A stretch of 64,000 nucleotides of DNA, taken from Hyposmocoma kahamanoa. Lineage: Eukaryota; Arthropoda; Insecta; Lepidoptera; Cosmopterigidae. Below the pieces are notes generated by a model, which saw only the letters and a list, made by a program, of their open reading frames with translations, did not search any database and had not been told where the DNA came from. The stretch is taken from assembly GCF_003589595.1 (NCBI RefSeq), contig NW_020653711.1, positions 4,845,215-4,909,214 of the forward strand, given 5' to 3'. The position numbers and the translations under genes are program-made. This document shows, one piece after another, positions 32,351 to 44,958 of the stretch (position 1 is the stretch's first letter; each line of letters opens with the position of its first letter).

Positions 32351-33000
32351 GCGCAAGCTTGGCATCCTGAACAAGGTGCACCGATTTTTTACTCCAGAGC
32401 TGCGATACCTGTTGTATAAAGCTCAGGTCCGAAGCAGCATGGAGTACTGTTCGCACCTTAGGGACGGCTCTGCCAAGTACTTGCTCGATGCCCTAGATGG
32501 ACTGCAGCGCTACGCCTTCCGTGTTGTCAACGATCCTCATGTAACTGAGCATGCGGAGTCGTTACAGCTTCGCAGAGATATAGCGTCTCTTAGCGTATTC
32601 TATCGCCTGTACCACGGTGAGTGCTCTGAAGAGTTATTCAACCTTATCCCTTCCTCTCCTTTCCATCAGCGGACCACCCGTGCCGGACTGCGTTACCACA
32701 GATGGACGGTCAGTTCAATACCGTCCCGCACTAAAAAGTTTGGCAATTCGTTTTTATGCCGAACCATCAAATTGTGGAACCAACTCCCGGCGCATGTATT
32801 CCCTCCCCTCTATAACATCGGGTCCTTCAAACGTAGTGTGAAGAAGCATTTGGCCAGACCGGCAAAATGATAGTGACGGAGTGAAGATATTTGTGTTTTC
32901 CATCCGTTACTCTCATCTCTGGACTGTATTCGCACTTTCCATCAGGCGCGGTGCAGTCATTTTGCCGAGTCACAATAAAAAATAAAAAATAAAAAAAAAT
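32351..33000 (+). pseudogene. 5'-truncated jockey/CR1-like LINE
   Basis: An open frame from 32351 (KLGILNKVHRFFTPELRYLL) to 32870 gives YKAQVRSSMEYCSHLRDG, LLDALDGLQRYAFRVV, RTTRAGLRYHRWTVSSIPS and CRTIKLWNQLPAHVFPP, then the stop. It is the last ~170 residues of ORF2, after the RT domain, with no internal stop. The 3' UTR follows with CACTTTCCATCAGGCGCGG and a (TAAAAAA)n-type tail to ~33000. Good reading frame suggests a fairly recent, 5'-truncated insertion. Confidence 0.85.
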
Positions 33001-33129
33001 TATCATTATAATTACCAAAGAATAATAAATAATATGATAATTAGGAACCCTATTTCAAACCCCATAAATCGACTTATTTTCTTGTAGTTATACTCGATGT
33101 TTGAAATAAATTTCGTAAATGATAAATGC

Positions 33130-33266
33130 ATTCAAATGTGTATTTATGAAGAGCAACCCCTAAAGTTTCTTGCTCATTCTTCTCAGTAAAATCTGCCTTA
33201 CGGAGTATTTCAAGTGTGATTTGCTTACTTGTGAAATAAAGATGATTTCAATTTGAATTTGAGTTC
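33130..33266 (+). repeat. LINE 3' UTR tail
   Basis: GAGCAACCCCTAAAGTTTCT, TTGCTCATTCTTCTCAGTAA and an AAATAAAGATGATTTCAATTTGAATTTG tail (split here: AATAAAGATG, then TTTGAATTTG). The same UTR type is on the minus strand at 38173-38320. Confidence 0.65.
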
Positions 33267-33269
33267 ATA

Positions 33270-33975
33270 ATAAAGACAACGCGTTTACTCTTCACCAAAT
33301 AGCTTTTCTCCCATTAAAGTGTTCTTTACAGCAAATTGGATTGGGGCCAATATTATCTTAACGAATTGAATTTTCAATACATATTTCAATGATTGTTTGC
33401 AAATTATCATGTTCAGGCGTATTATTAACATAATGGAACACGTTTCATTACAATATTGTAATTACCGTGCAAATGAGCTACATGTTTATTTCATATTAAT
33501 ATTTTATTCACGTAACTTTCACGCAATATGGTTACTTAAAAAAACGCAGAAGTTTTCAGTTTTAAGTAAATTGAATTGCGTTTTTTGTTGGATGTGGTTT
33601 TACTCACGTTATTATATATCTACGCTATCTGTATCTTTGTAAGAAAATGTACATAATTATATATACAATAGGTCCCAACACTGTGGTACACAGAGGTCTT
33701 TGAATTTCGTAGACAGGATATTTTGATTCATATAGATATAACTTTATTTTTAAAAGTAAGTAATACTACTTTCAGAGATTTTTAAAAGCATTAAGAAAAT
33801 AACACCTATATTTTTATGATGCCAATTGAAAGGGTAAATTATAAGGAATAATTTCTGACCAATTTGTTATTAAGATGCTGTGTAACTACATCTTAATTTA
33901 AAGACACATCATGACATTTTACATTTAACTTTAAAAAAAATAATTATGATTTTACTTCGGAATTCGTACTTCAAA
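33270..33975. other. Non-coding, no recognised feature
   Basis: AT-rich; nothing recognised. Confidence 0.4.
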
Positions 33976-33978
33976 AAT

Positions 33979-34283
33979 AGCAGCGGTAGAGCTCGTGGTG
34001 AAAGAGTTCGTCCAGGGTAGTACTGCCACCTTATCTATTTCTGCCGCCATATGCTGCCGCTATGTCAGCATTACTGCATTCCGGTTTTAAAGAGTTAAGG
34101 GTGCTGGTGAAATTACAGGGACACGGGACTTGTCAACTAATGTCTCAGGGTGACTGGCGCAGTGCCCCTCAGATCTTTGCGATTTAAAGCCCTGAGTGGC
34201 ACTGCAACTGTTATGGTCAGGCGTGTAGCTCAACATCAGGCGCACGACTTGTGCGTCCCGTCACTTCGTATTTAAAAAAAAAA
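33979..34283 (+). repeat. Repeat C, copy 10
   Basis: From AGCAGCGGTAGAGCTCGTGG to CGTATTTAAAAAAAAAA. Full length. Confidence 0.85.
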
Positions 34284-34285
34284 TC

Positions 34286-34884
34286 AACATTATTATTTCA
34301 TAGATAGCTTTAATTATTCCCTAAGAAGTCTCCACTTAAGAAACCACTTCCTTGCCTAGCTTATTTAATTACTAGTGCATAAGAAAACAATAATTTGAAC
34401 TATTTACATGCCTCGTAAATATCTATACATCGTTTTTTTAAGAATTAGAAAAAGTGTAAACGAATAAGCAGTGACCGTAAACCATTTTCTTCAGCCAACA
34501 AATTACATAATAGTAAATGAAAACATAGTGAGAATCGCTTACAAATGACATTTATAAATGACACACTAATATGTTATTATATTATAAAAAAGTTTCTGTT
34601 TCATATTTGGAAGCTCTGTTTCTTTACGTTTTTATAGTGCAAGTTTTTGAAATAGACAATGTAATGTAAAGAGAGAATATTTCATTTAATTTATAACAGT
34701 AAATACTACGAGTAAAAAAGCGTAATAACAAAACAAAGATAAATAAATATATTTGATAATTTTGTATTACGGTATGTATTAAATTGCTTAGCTCGCATGA
34801 CTGAATAAAATGGCGCCTGATAAATGACCCAACGTTTCCTTCTGTATAATATTTTTAAAAAAGTACACTGGCACTTTCCATCAC
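34286..34884. other. Non-coding, no recognised feature
   Basis: Nothing recognised before the gypsy remnant. Confidence 0.4.
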
Positions 34885-34885
34885 A

Positions 34886-36670
34886 AAGTTGACGAAAAAG
34901 GACAAGGTGTTTGTTTGGTCGAATCAAGCGCAGTAGGCATTTGAGGTGTTAAAAGATCGAATTTGCAAAGCGCTTGTTTTGAGTCATTTCTCGTCGAATA
35001 GTGAACAGGTGACGCGGTTGTGTGTGGATAGCTGTGGATATGCTATTGGATGTTGTTTGATGCAGGGAATGAAAGAGATGAAGCCTATAACTTATGCCTC
35101 CAGGAAGTTAAGTGAAGCAGAAAAGAAATATTCTGTTACGGAAAAGGAATGTTTAGCACTTATATAGGCGTTGAATTATTTTAAAAGTTATTTATGGGGA
35201 CTTCGTCTTCAGGTTGTTACCGATTAATCGGGCACTTGTGTGGTTAAAAAGTAAGAGAGATGTGAGCGGAAGCTTAGCGAAATGGGTGTTGTCGATTCAA
35301 GGTTGGGATTTCGATATTGTTTATTGTAAGGGTAAAAATAATGTTATTGCAGATTTCTTGAGTAGGAATCTGTTGCTGGATGATGTAGAGTCGAAAGTGG
35401 AGCGCGTACCAGAGAGGGATGGGTTAAGATTGTATGTTTTGCGTGCGATTGATGTCCAGAGTAAACAGGAAGTGGATGGATTCTGTACGAATATTATTAA
35501 TTGCATTCGGTTTGGTACAGGAGATAATTATCGAGGCTTCTATTTGCAGAGCGGAATCCTTTATAAGAAGTGTCGTGTGAATCAAGATACGGTTAATTTA
35601 GTGGTGATTCCGAGTGAATTATTTTCAGTGTGCATAAAAGAACTGCATGACAGCGCGTGGCCAGGTGGACATTTTGGTTTGTTTAAAACTTTTTCAAGAT
35701 TTAGACAGAGATACTTTATAGTAGGAGCAGAAAAAGGGAATTGAGGCGTATGTCAAGAGTTGTCAGATATATCAGGAACGTAATTTAAATAATTGTGCCG
35801 TTGGTCTCGATTCCCATGAATAGTAATCTTCGAGCGGGTAGGAATTGATATTTTAGAACCGTTAAATCGTTCGCATAGTGGCAGTAAATATATAATTGTG
35901 AGTATCGAATATTTGTCAAAGTATGTGGTGTGCAGGACTGTACCCAGGGTGACAGCGGAAACAATATGTGATTTTCTGGTGTCGGAAATATTTTGTAGGT
36001 ATGGCGGAATAAAAGAAGTTTTGAGCGATAGAGGATCGGTGTTTACTTCTCACTTGGTAGAAGAGACAGTGCGAGATTTTGGAGCGATTATGGTGCATAC
36101 TATGGCATTCAACGCGAAGTGCAATGGTTTGTGTGAGAGATTTAATAGGACGCTGTTAGGAATGTTTGCGAAATATATAGGAGGCGAACAAAGGAATTGG
36201 TGTAGCATGTTACCATTAGTGTGTTTCGCGAACAATTCTAGTAAACATAGTAGTACCGGGGTGTCAACATATATGGTTTTGTTCGGTAGAGAATCCTTAT
36301 GTGCGTCAGATATAGAATTGAGGATTAATTGTGTCAATGTTGCGGAGAACTTGCAAGATAAGATTTTAAAGCAAGCAGCGTTGATCGATGTGGTTAAGGA
36401 ACGAATAGTGAGGGCGCAGATAAAACAGAAGCGAAATTATAAGAAGGCAAAAGTAATTGTGTACCAGCCGGGAGACTTGGTAACGTTGGTATTGTCCTAG
36501 GAGGGTTTCCAATAGAAGTGTAGAGTTAGCTAGATTGTTTAAAGGGCCGTACAGGGTTGTAGATCGATTTAGTACAGTTAATTATATTGTGAGAAGAATA
36601 GGTGTAAATAGGAGTAGATCTGGTAGGTAGGATCTGATGCAAGCGAATAGGTTGAAAATATTCTATGGTA
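34886..36670 (+). pseudogene. Ty3/gypsy pol remnant (RNase H, integrase, GPY/F)
   Basis: The first frame (to 35167) starts at the RT/RNase H junction and shows VDSCGYAIGCCLMQ and YASRKLSEAEKKYSVTEKEC, ending at an in-frame TAG. The next frame (35214-35744) has ALVWLKS, GKNNVIADFLSRN (tether) and LHDSAWPGGHFGLFKTFSRF (zinc-binding integrase N-domain). The third (35898-36500) holds the integrase core with GIKEVLSDRGSVFTS and NGLCERFNRTL; the first catalytic Asp (GID) lies just upstream at ~35850. A GPY/F-type block, FKGPYRVVDRFS, continues in another frame after 36500. Gag, protease and most of RT are missing. Two stops and at least two frameshifts make it dead. Confidence 0.85.
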
Positions 36671-37639
36671 GATAGTTTAATGATTTTCAGTTTCTAGTAG
36701 GTAATAGGTTGTTTATATTTTATTGTTTAATGTTTGCTAATCTTTTGTGTTTGTTTTTCCTATGGAGCCATGACGACAATGTATCTTAACGAATATTTTG
36801 ATGGAATATCTTTTTCCGGCGAATGCAGACAATACAAATATATAAGGAGATAAACTACCGACTTGGATAAATATAACTTATTTTTTATTTTTCATTTTAT
36901 GGATATATTATCCTGTGTACGTGCATACTTGTTGGTCATTCGTCCAGGTGAACAGGAACTGTCTGCATTCAAGGGAAAATATATTTGTTTAATTATTAGG
37001 AATCCTATATATCATATATCGCCATATTATATTGGTGTTAGGAAATGTTGTTGTTAGAATAATTTGCGTGTTGTTTTAATTTGTTCAAAGAAAGTAAGAA
37101 AGCTTGGTGGTACGTGGACAGCTGCAGGGCGACGACTAAGGGAGCTGGGAAGTCAATACGGATGTTCCTGAGTGGGCGTCCGATGGGTGCTCAAGCCTGT
37201 ATCGTCGTCGTAGCAGCGTGCACGTTGAAGATTGTTTAGTGATGCATTTAGAAAGTTTTAGTAATGATGTTTAAAGAGTTTGTAGGAGCATTTAGCCAAG
37301 CTAGGGTAGCTGAAATAAACAGTTAGGATTTAGATAGGATACCTAAATACCGATGGTTTTAGATGAAATAAAGTGTCAGAGTTTAGAGAGGTTACCTGAA
37401 TAGCTAGGATAGCTGACGAATAATTATATTTTGAGTTGTTTGATTAGAATGTGGTCATAGCCTGTCCTTTTAGATAGGTTTTTGGCAGACTAAAGCCACA
37501 GCCTCCTCTGTGGTTTGCTTGTTGGTAAGGTAGTAGCTTCCGAGCAGTGTGTGGCTAGCCTGAAGTAAAGGCTAATCGTTTATGTAAGTTGCCTATCATA
37601 GGTAGGGCACCAGCTAGGGATGTTTAACCCTTCAGTTGT
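36671..37639. other. Post-pol region of the gypsy remnant or unrelated DNA
   Basis: About 1 kb with no env-like frame or other domain. It may be the element's 3' non-coding part. Confidence 0.35.
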
Positions 37640-37850
37640 GAGGAAGAGGGATGTAGTCTAATACTAGCTGAATGAATATAGGTTTGTGTTTGGAATGTAT
37701 TTAAAAAATAGGATAGAAAAAAGAGGAACATCTTGGCGGTTTTTAAAGAAGTTCCCATAAATCAATATGTAAAATACGTAATAAATATCTATTTATGAAG
37801 ATAATCCCAGTTTTATATTCAAAAGTATCTCTCGCAACGCTACCTGAGCA
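37640..37850 (+). repeat. Candidate 3' LTR with polypurine tract
   Basis: A purine run GAGGAAGAGGGA (37640-37651) precedes TGTAGTCTA, and ~200 bases from there match 52981-53191 (GTGTTTGGAATGTATTT, AGAACATCTTG-like, ATTATCCCAGTTT-like, CTCTCGC). Similarity stops exactly at TGTAGTCTA on the left. That fits an LTR start, but no 5' partner and no target duplication were found. Confidence 0.4.
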
Positions 37851-38049
37851 ACGTCCTATGCTATAGTACCGACTTCTCCCCAGTGTTCCATAGCGTGAGA
37901 CGCCCTGTTTATTAAGCCTGCAGAAATTCGAATGGACTTGTACTTAATAATGTTCTTGTGACTGCCAAATATACAGAAAACTTTATTAGAAAAGGTGTGT
38001 GGACATACTTACAAAAAAAAACAATTAAAATCCAATATTTTAACTTAAG

Positions 38050-38172
38050 ATTAAAAACGAATTTATAAAAGTGGTAAAACATAAAAATTAATTTGTGCAA
38101 TAATCTTCCATTCACTGTATCTGACTTAGATATGGCTGCATTCAAGCAAATACTAAAACTTTACTTCGAAAA
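38050..38172 (+). pseudogene. LINE ORF2 C-terminal scrap
   Basis: The plus frame reads INLCNNLPFTVSDLDMAAF and KQILKLYFENNPF, the (W/C)NxLP ... FK end of a LINE ORF2. It abuts the 3' end of the opposite-strand LINE at 38173. Confidence 0.55.
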
Positions 38173-39395
38173 TAATCCTTTTCAAAGTCAAAGTCAAAGA
38201 TTATTTATTCCATAGGTAAAATAAATTTACACTTGAAATTGTCACATTTAAGCTACTGCTCGTTCACTACGCTGACCTCCCTGAGAAGAACGAGCAAGAA
38301 ACTCTAGGGATTGCTCTTTTCAAATAAACTTAAATGCTATGGAATACACTTTGAATCAAATTTGTGATATTCTGGAGCATTATACTATGGAAATAACTAA
38401 AGTAAACTAGTCTAGCAGTACTAACATCGGTAAGCTCACGTATTCTGCAGACTGCGTATGCAGTGGAGCTTAGCCTGCTGGCCAGGGAAGGTATATGTGG
38501 AAACCATTGAAGTTTACTATCTAAGGTCACGCCCAAGAAGACTGCTTTATTAACAAAGTCTAACCTTTCTCCGTTTATTTCTATGCTTGGACTAGTCGAT
38601 TTTACGTTAGGTAATTCAAATTTAACACATTTTGTCTTCTTGGCATTAAGCAATAAATTGTTAGCATTAAACCAATCAACTACCTTAGAGAGGGTATCAT
38701 TAATATGGTCATAGTTAATGTCATGTCTGTCTGTTTTAAAAATCAAGGATGTGTCATCAGCAAACAACACTATTTCGCAATGGTCATTAACAAAGAATGG
38801 CAGATCATTAATATAAATCAGAAATAAGAAAGGTCCAAGTATTCAGCCCTGTGGAATGCCCATTTTTACCGGAGAACCCAAAGAAGTCACACCATTTATG
38901 TCTACTTTCTGAATTCTACCGTTGAGATATGACGAGACAAGTTTCGACGCCTTGCCATTTACACCGTAATGTTCCAGCTTCCTTATAAGAGTAACATGAT
39001 CAACGCAATCAAATGCCTTTGAGAGGTCACAGAAAATACCAATAGCGTTCTGGGACCTTTCTCAGGCATCAAAGATGTGTTTTAGTAACGCTACCCCCGC
39101 ATCGCCAGTCGATCTACCACTAGTATACCCGTATTGTTCACTATGAAAAATATGATTCCTACCGAAATAGGACAGTAATTGAGTCAGCATAACCTTTTCG
39201 AATATTTTACTTAAAGCTGGTAAAATTGAAATAGGCCTATAGTTACTAGGATCAACTTTCCTACCGCTTTTGAATAAGGGAATAACCTTGCTGTATTTCA
39301 TTAAAAACACCTTCGTCAACGCACCTATTGAAAGCTCCAGCTAAATGTGTGGAAATAAGATCAAACATTTTTACAAAATCGACGAATCTATGGAT
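38173..39395 (-). pseudogene. LINE reverse-transcriptase remnant (CR1/jockey-like)
   Basis: The minus strand reads LAGAFNRCVDEGVF (from ~39360), KVIPLFKSGRKVDPSNYRPI and LPALSKIFEKVMLTQLLSYF (39062-39319), a TGA at ~39060, then CDLSKAFDCVDHVTLIRKL (palm motif A, about 38985-39041), GIPQG followed by a second TGA where a Ser is expected (motif B, ~38840), LFADDTSLIF (motif C, ~38745), NLLLNAKKTKCVKFELP and FLGVTLDSKLQW. The 3' UTR at 38173-38330 ends in a TTTGACTTTGAC repeat tail. Catalytic Asp residues are intact but two stops kill the frame; the 5' end is truncated near 39395. Confidence 0.85.
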
Positions 39396-39399
39396 TCGA

Positions 39400-40990
39400 A
39401 TGTTAATGAATATTCATATTCTCAATAAAATTATGATGTTAAGCACTCTGTATTATTATTATTATTATAATGATAATACCTATATAATTTATGTTTGTAT
39501 TTCTCATAATTTGACTTTCCTGTAGGCAATGTGTATTATTATTTTTACTTTGAATATCAATAAATAAATGTAAAAATGGATATTCAGTTTATTAAATTGT
39601 GATTTATGACTTTCTTATTATTGTAGTATTACATTAATACTCTATACTAGACATTTACATGCCATTTAACATATGCGAAACATGATTGTGCCGACGCTAC
39701 GTATACCATGTTTAATGTAAATGAACTAATGTAAAGGAGGGAGGTTCTCTCTACCCAGGGATTGGGCCCAGTTTAAACTCCCAAGTTATTGTTACAAAAA
39801 AGATTTATTTTCGTCAATCACTATTCCCTGTATGACGCCAATACAATTTTACCCTACATGCTGAAGGTCCGGGTAGTTGTTCCCAAGAAGGGACTCAAGT
39901 CTTGGTTAGCCTTACTGAGCTCTCGGTATTCTCAACATAAACAAAATTGTGTTCGAGTAGTCACCATTCGAAAGAAAATCTTTACACCGCGATAAAGAAT
40001 TAACAAATAGGTCAATGCCGCCTACCGGATTTTAATGAACTAAAGGTAAACATTCTGGCGTAAGGCGGTCTAATACATAAAGTGAGTTTGTTACACTAAT
40101 TATATTATTATTATCAGACGGTATAAACTGTAACAAATGATAATACTTAGGGGATAAAATAAAGTACAAATATAATGTTTAATTCCTGAACAAAAAACAT
40201 GTTGCTTGCTCATGAAAAATGCGTGTGTTTAATCCGACATATTTAGCATTCGTTTATAATATGATATTTGTTTCAGAGTTTTGAATTATTTTTTTTGCTA
40301 CAGTTGTTTGTTTTCATGCGGCATATCATTTGAAATTTTTCACGTACCCAAATATCACGAGTCGTTACCGATATTTGTATTAAAAGCTTTTTTTTGTTAC
40401 CACAATTATTCTCTTATCACAATTATCACAATTACACAATTATTATGATTAGAAACCAAATACTAAATGAAATAGCCAATTTTCTGGAAACAAATTTTCA
40501 TTCTTTAGAAAATAACTTTAAATCTGAAAAACCGAGATTTTCGTTTAGTGACAGTATTGGTTTCAATGTGCTATAGATCTCTGTTCTTAATTCAATTTGT
40601 AAAGTTTGTTTTTTATGAATGTTGGACACTGTATGTATGTATCAAATTAATTATTATATACGCAACACACACGTCCGGTACTCACTCAGTTTTAGGGTCC
40701 ACTGAAAATCAGCGTCATAGCCTTTCTTGACTATTTAATGTTTGCGTTGTTTTTGTTTTTTATTATTTTATTTTTTGTTTTATTTTAACTCTGTCTTTTT
40801 TATGCTTTCTCTCTGTGTATTTTTGTGTTGTGGCATTGTAATAGATGGTTTCTATTCCATTGTATCTTAAAGAACTTTTTAATGTTTTTTAGTTATTAAC
40901 AATACTTAATAAGACTCACCTGCACGTCATCATTGATGTCGCTCTGCTTTCTCAACCTGAAACAACAAAAACATAAATAAGTACGTATAT
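39400..40990. other. Non-coding AT-rich stretch
   Basis: No gene or repeat recognised; several short AT-rich open frames are chance. Confidence 0.4.
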
Positions 40991-40994
40991 TGTA

Positions 40995-41591
40995 ACCGCT
41001 CACGTGATACAAGCAGCCGTAGACACATACCACTCCTAGAGGTGCCGGTGATAATTTTATACCGATTTATCGGATGTCGAAGTTATAACAGGTATTAATT
41101 GCTATTTCGGTAACTACTCTAACAAACCATAAAGTTTTTAATGCCTGGGTCTGTCATTTAAAAAAAATAAACAACTACAAAAATACGTCACGACAATCGT
41201 GTGTGTTATTGTTTGGGCTGGTGATTTCGGTGTTTATTTATTGAAAACACACCGTAAGTAGCGTTTTTTAAGTTTACCCTGAATATATATGTTTATAAAC
41301 TATACTTTGAGGAGTAATTGCATGGTAAACGTTAGAACCACTCAATCGGAATATTACCATATTTATCCAAGTACACCAAAAATTTCATTAGTGCTTTTTA
41401 AGTGCAGGATTTGCGGTGTATTACTGCATTTTATTTGAGATGTTTTTGTTGGTAGTACGGAGGGTATTTATTTGGCAATGCAGAATAATAATTTTTATTT
41501 ATAAATACTTGTATTTAAACTGAATGTTTTTTTATTTGCAAAACCAAATTGCCGCCATTTTGCGGTAGGAGGAGCGCATCGCGTGAGCGGA
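40995..41591 (+). mobile_element. TA-flanked MITE, family E, copy 2
   Basis: Ends ACCGCTCACGTGATACAAG and CATCGCGTGAGCGGA with TA outside both (40993-40994, 41592-41593). 597 bp, opposite orientation to copy 1. Internal landmarks are ACGTCACGACAATCGTG, TTGTTTGGGCTGGTGATTTC and CGCCATTTTGCGGTAGGAGG. Confidence 0.85.
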
Positions 41592-41615
41592 TATTTTGAT
41601 TAAATAGACTACGTT

Positions 41616-41808
41616 TTTTACGATATCACGTGATGGGATGAACAACTTATGGACTTACTGGTAAGCAACGTCTACTCATAACAGTTGCGCTGCCACTCAA
41701 GCCATGGACAGCAAAGATCTGAAGGGCACTGCCACAGCGCCCGTCACCTTGAGACATACAATTGACAACTCCAATAGGCTTGTAGTTTCACCAGCAGGAT
41801 TTTAATTT
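41616..41808 (-). repeat. Repeat C, copy 11 (partial)
   Basis: From TTTTTTACGATATCACGTGA to AGTTTCACCAGCAG; lacks the head. It lies ~25 bases beyond the MITE. Confidence 0.8.
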
Positions 41809-41809
41809 T

Positions 41810-42300
41810 GGACAGCCGGTCTGTGATCTCAGCTAGATACTCAATATGATAGTGGCTCATGTGCTGACTGCGGGATGAGTTTTGTTATCTATTTTCTAAA
41901 AAGATTAGAAACGATTTTTTTATTACTGTCACTGAATTAATGACAATGAGTTTTTTTTTAATTCGGATGTTGCGGTCTACATCTACTAGAGTACATTCTT
42001 CTCATATCATAATGTTAACTAAACATTTTTACTTTATTTTGGAATTGTATCCAGTTTTTCGAATGGCATAAAAAAATCTGTATAATACTGTATGTGTGTA
42101 AATGATTTTTTTCTTGCATATGACAATAATTTATCATGATCAATGCATCGTGCATCCTTTTCTTGACACGGGTTCCAGGTTTGTAAACGTTCGCCGACTT
42201 TGAACACGAACGCTGTCCTTCCTGTTAACTACTAATCCATTCACAACTTAGATACAACTCACGTAACTTAGATACAAAAGTCATACGTATATGCCACCAA
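41810..42300. other. Non-coding, no recognised feature
   Basis: Nothing recognised. Confidence 0.4.
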
Positions 42301-42306
42301 CTTGAT

Positions 42307-42582
42307 GGTAACCTGTCATAAAGGCGATATTTTTTTGTCAGAAATAACGTTTGTTCGAATTTTCATTTCGGTGTGAAAACCGAATTATAACGAAACAGTT
42401 GTTCTTTCAGGATATGTTGAATGTTTATCGCAAAGACACGATTAGGTTCGGTCAGGTTAGGTCAAGTTAGGTTTAAAAGAAAAAATAAACATTTTCCTCT
42501 CAAAATTACTTAATTAGGTTATGAAATTACGACCAAACGTTATTTCTGGCAAATGTCATTTCGGACTACTGATAGGTAACCC
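42307..42582. mobile_element. ~275-bp TIR element
   Basis: Inverted ends GGTAACCTGTCA / TGATAGGTAACC, with inner inverted blocks CAGAAATAACGTTTGTTCG and CGACCAAACGTTATTTCTGG. TTAGGT-like text lies in the centre. Non-coding. Confidence 0.55.
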
Positions 42583-42698
42583 GTATTTAATAAAGGTCAA
42601 TTTCTAAAATTTGACCATTTAAAGCGGACCACACAAGTGCAAGTAATTTTGAAAACAATCTGAGTGCTGAGTCGGAGTACTGCCTATATCATGTATAT

Positions 42699-43178
42699 TA
42701 TTAAATAAATAAATAAATACTAGACAACATCACATACCTAGTTCCTAGGTTTTCGCGATTATTGCACATATGAAATGAAACTATTTTTCCGGATTTAAAT
42801 CGCGTATGTTTGTTTTTTCAAACAAACCGACGTTTCGGGCTCTTTACAGGTCCCATGTCAACCGTGACCATGGGACGTGTAAAGGTCCCGAAACGTCGGT
42901 TTGTTTAAAAAAACAAATATACGCAATTTAAATCCGGATAAATATTTTCATTACAACATCACATACGTTGCTGTGATCCCAAAGTAAGTAGCTAAAGCAC
43001 TTGTGTTATGGAAATCGGAAACAACGATGGTACCACAAACACCCAGGCCCAAGACAATATACAAAAGTTAGTTTTCTACATTGATCCGGCCGGCGATCAA
43101 ACCCGATCGGACCTCTGAGATGATGGCGACACCATGAAAACCGATGCGCAAGCCTCTCGTCCTCGGAGGCCGTCAAAA
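42699..43178 (-). repeat. tRNA-derived SINE split by foldback insertion
   Basis: The minus strand from 43178 shows a tRNA-like head (GAGGCTTGCGCATCGG, B-box-like GGGTTTGATCGCC), then GGCCTGGGTGTTTGTGGTAC, AACACAAGTGCTTTAGCTAC and GTATGTGATGTTGT. The tail resumes at 42737 with GTATGTGATGTTGTCTAG and an ATTT microsatellite. This is a common lepidopteran SINE body (recognised from memory of the family). Confidence 0.7.
42738..42953. mobile_element. Foldback repeat F, copy 2, 14-bp duplication
   Basis: Two arms face each other: TTTAAATCGCGTATGTTTG ... GACGTTTCGGGCTCTTTACA, and the inverse GTAAAGGTCCCGAAACGTCG ... ATACGCAATTTAAATCCGG. ACAACATCACATAC flanks both sides (42724-42737, 42954-42967), a 14-bp duplication of SINE sequence. 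Confidence 0.7.
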
Positions 43179-43179
43179 C

Positions 43180-44730
43180 CTATTGTTTCTGGATTATAAG
43201 GGCCATAATACGTAGTCGCATTCATGTTTAGTACGTACGTGCTATGTACAAGAAACAAACTCGTTAAACAACATTATGTCATAATAACGTAAGTCCTTGT
43301 ACCTCGTAAACTGGGAGACTAACACCCTCGTAAATGTATAGTCTTTATTGTTACTACACAAACCATGCTACTATTAACTTTGCTCTTGTATCACTTTGTT
43401 AAGTTTTCATGTTGACAATTGTAAGTATTGGAATGTATGAAATGTTTACATGCATGTTTACTGAATTACGAGTTACATTTTCGTTCTTATTTTTTTGTTA
43501 CCAGATACTTACTTTTCGTACCTCATTTTTATTTAAGACAATATCAAAAACGTTTCCTTTGTATAGGTTTGTTACTTTCATGCATTCCACCCCTGCTATC
43601 GCATTTACCTTCTGGATCTCTGTTCTCATTACCTCCATTACTATTCCTATCTATCATAGTAGCTACGCTTACAGTAGAGCAAGCAGCACGTGTTGTTTAA
43701 TAATTCTTGAGCTACGGCAAGCTACCTAAAAGGACGACTTTCTCGAGAGACGCTTGTGTCAGACTAAATCAACATTGTAATACCAACGTTATATTATCAC
43801 ACAGCTTGTAATAGAAGTTTATATTTAGAATTTAGACCACTAACAACGTTTTCATTGAAATGCATAAACATGTTGTATAACACATTTCGAAAGCAAGAGT
43901 CATCATCATTATCAATTCAGCCGAAAGCCGAAAGAGTCTTTTGTTCGCCACTCGAAAACTCTTTGGCCCCATCAGCTACCGGTCTGCAAGCAAAGTGTCG
44001 CTTCTACTGTCACTAAATTTTGCCATCCTTTAGGTTGTGCCGATTGCTCTGGTTCTTTTGCGGATATTCTCATTTTTTATTCGATTTCGCAGTGAAACTC
44101 CAAGCAAAGTCATCTCGTGATCTTAAGCCTTCTTGTGAGGCCCATGATTAACGACCATCTCATAATGCTGTAAGTCATCATATATAGCAAGAATATTTTA
44201 AACATATTACTTGTTTACAAGTACATCGCAGGCAACACATTTTGAAAACATAAAACGTTGCAGGTCATGTTCTAAGTCCTACTTAAAACCTAACGACTGA
44301 GTACTTCGAATTAAATCTCCATTCATGGGTGATACAGCGACATTGTCCACATCACCAAATGGCATATAAAAGCTTTGCAAGTTTGTAAAAGGATATCACC
44401 AGAAACGTCCATTGAGCTGTGAAGGTGGAGAGAACGATAAATTCTTTGCACCTGAGCTATTAACAATTTTACGACATTCAATGCAAGTGATAGTGGGTTG
44501 AATTGACTTATTAAAATTGTGTTGCTGGTGTGACAATTGCCTCTGTGCAATTTGGTCACTAAATAATGTTGCATATGTGCTTTTTGAAAATCTTATAACC
44601 AAGACGGCATAATACCTACTTTTAGAGTTCTTTAAATTACTGTTCTACATCTTTACAAATTATTGAAATGGTAACAAACAACGAAAAGTGTGCATTTTCC
44701 CACAAAATAATAACTCGCATGTACTTGTAC
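43180..44730. other. Non-coding, no recognised feature
   Basis: Open frames at 43409-43729 and 44323-44602 have no recognisable domain. Nothing else noted. Confidence 0.4.
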
Positions 44731-44734
44731 CAGG

Positions 44735-44803
44735 CGAAATGGTGCACATTGAGAGAGGCCTATGTCTAGCAGTGGACTGCGATAAGCTAATGATGATGAT
44801 GGT
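44735..44803 (+). repeat. RTE-like LINE 3' tail
   Basis: GAGAGAGGCCTATGTCTAGC, AGTGGACTGCGATA and GATGATGATGG; same type as 841-926. Confidence 0.65.
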
Positions 44804-44817
44804 TTGCCTGTAGCTTC

Positions 44818-44941
44818 TCCAGCGGCCTGCCCTTTAAAACCGGAAAGCAGTAATATTATCATTACTGCTTGGCGGCCGAAATAGGTATGGTGGCAGTATT
44901 TCCCTGGACGAATTCTTCCACAAAGAGCGCTACAGCGACTA
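44818..44941 (-). repeat. Repeat C, copy 12 (head part)
   Basis: ATTACTGCTTGGCGGCCGAA, ATAGGTATGGTGGCAGTATT and CTGGACGAATTCTTCCAC. The tail half is missing. Confidence 0.8.
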
Positions 44942-44958
44942 AATTTCGTACTAAGAGT

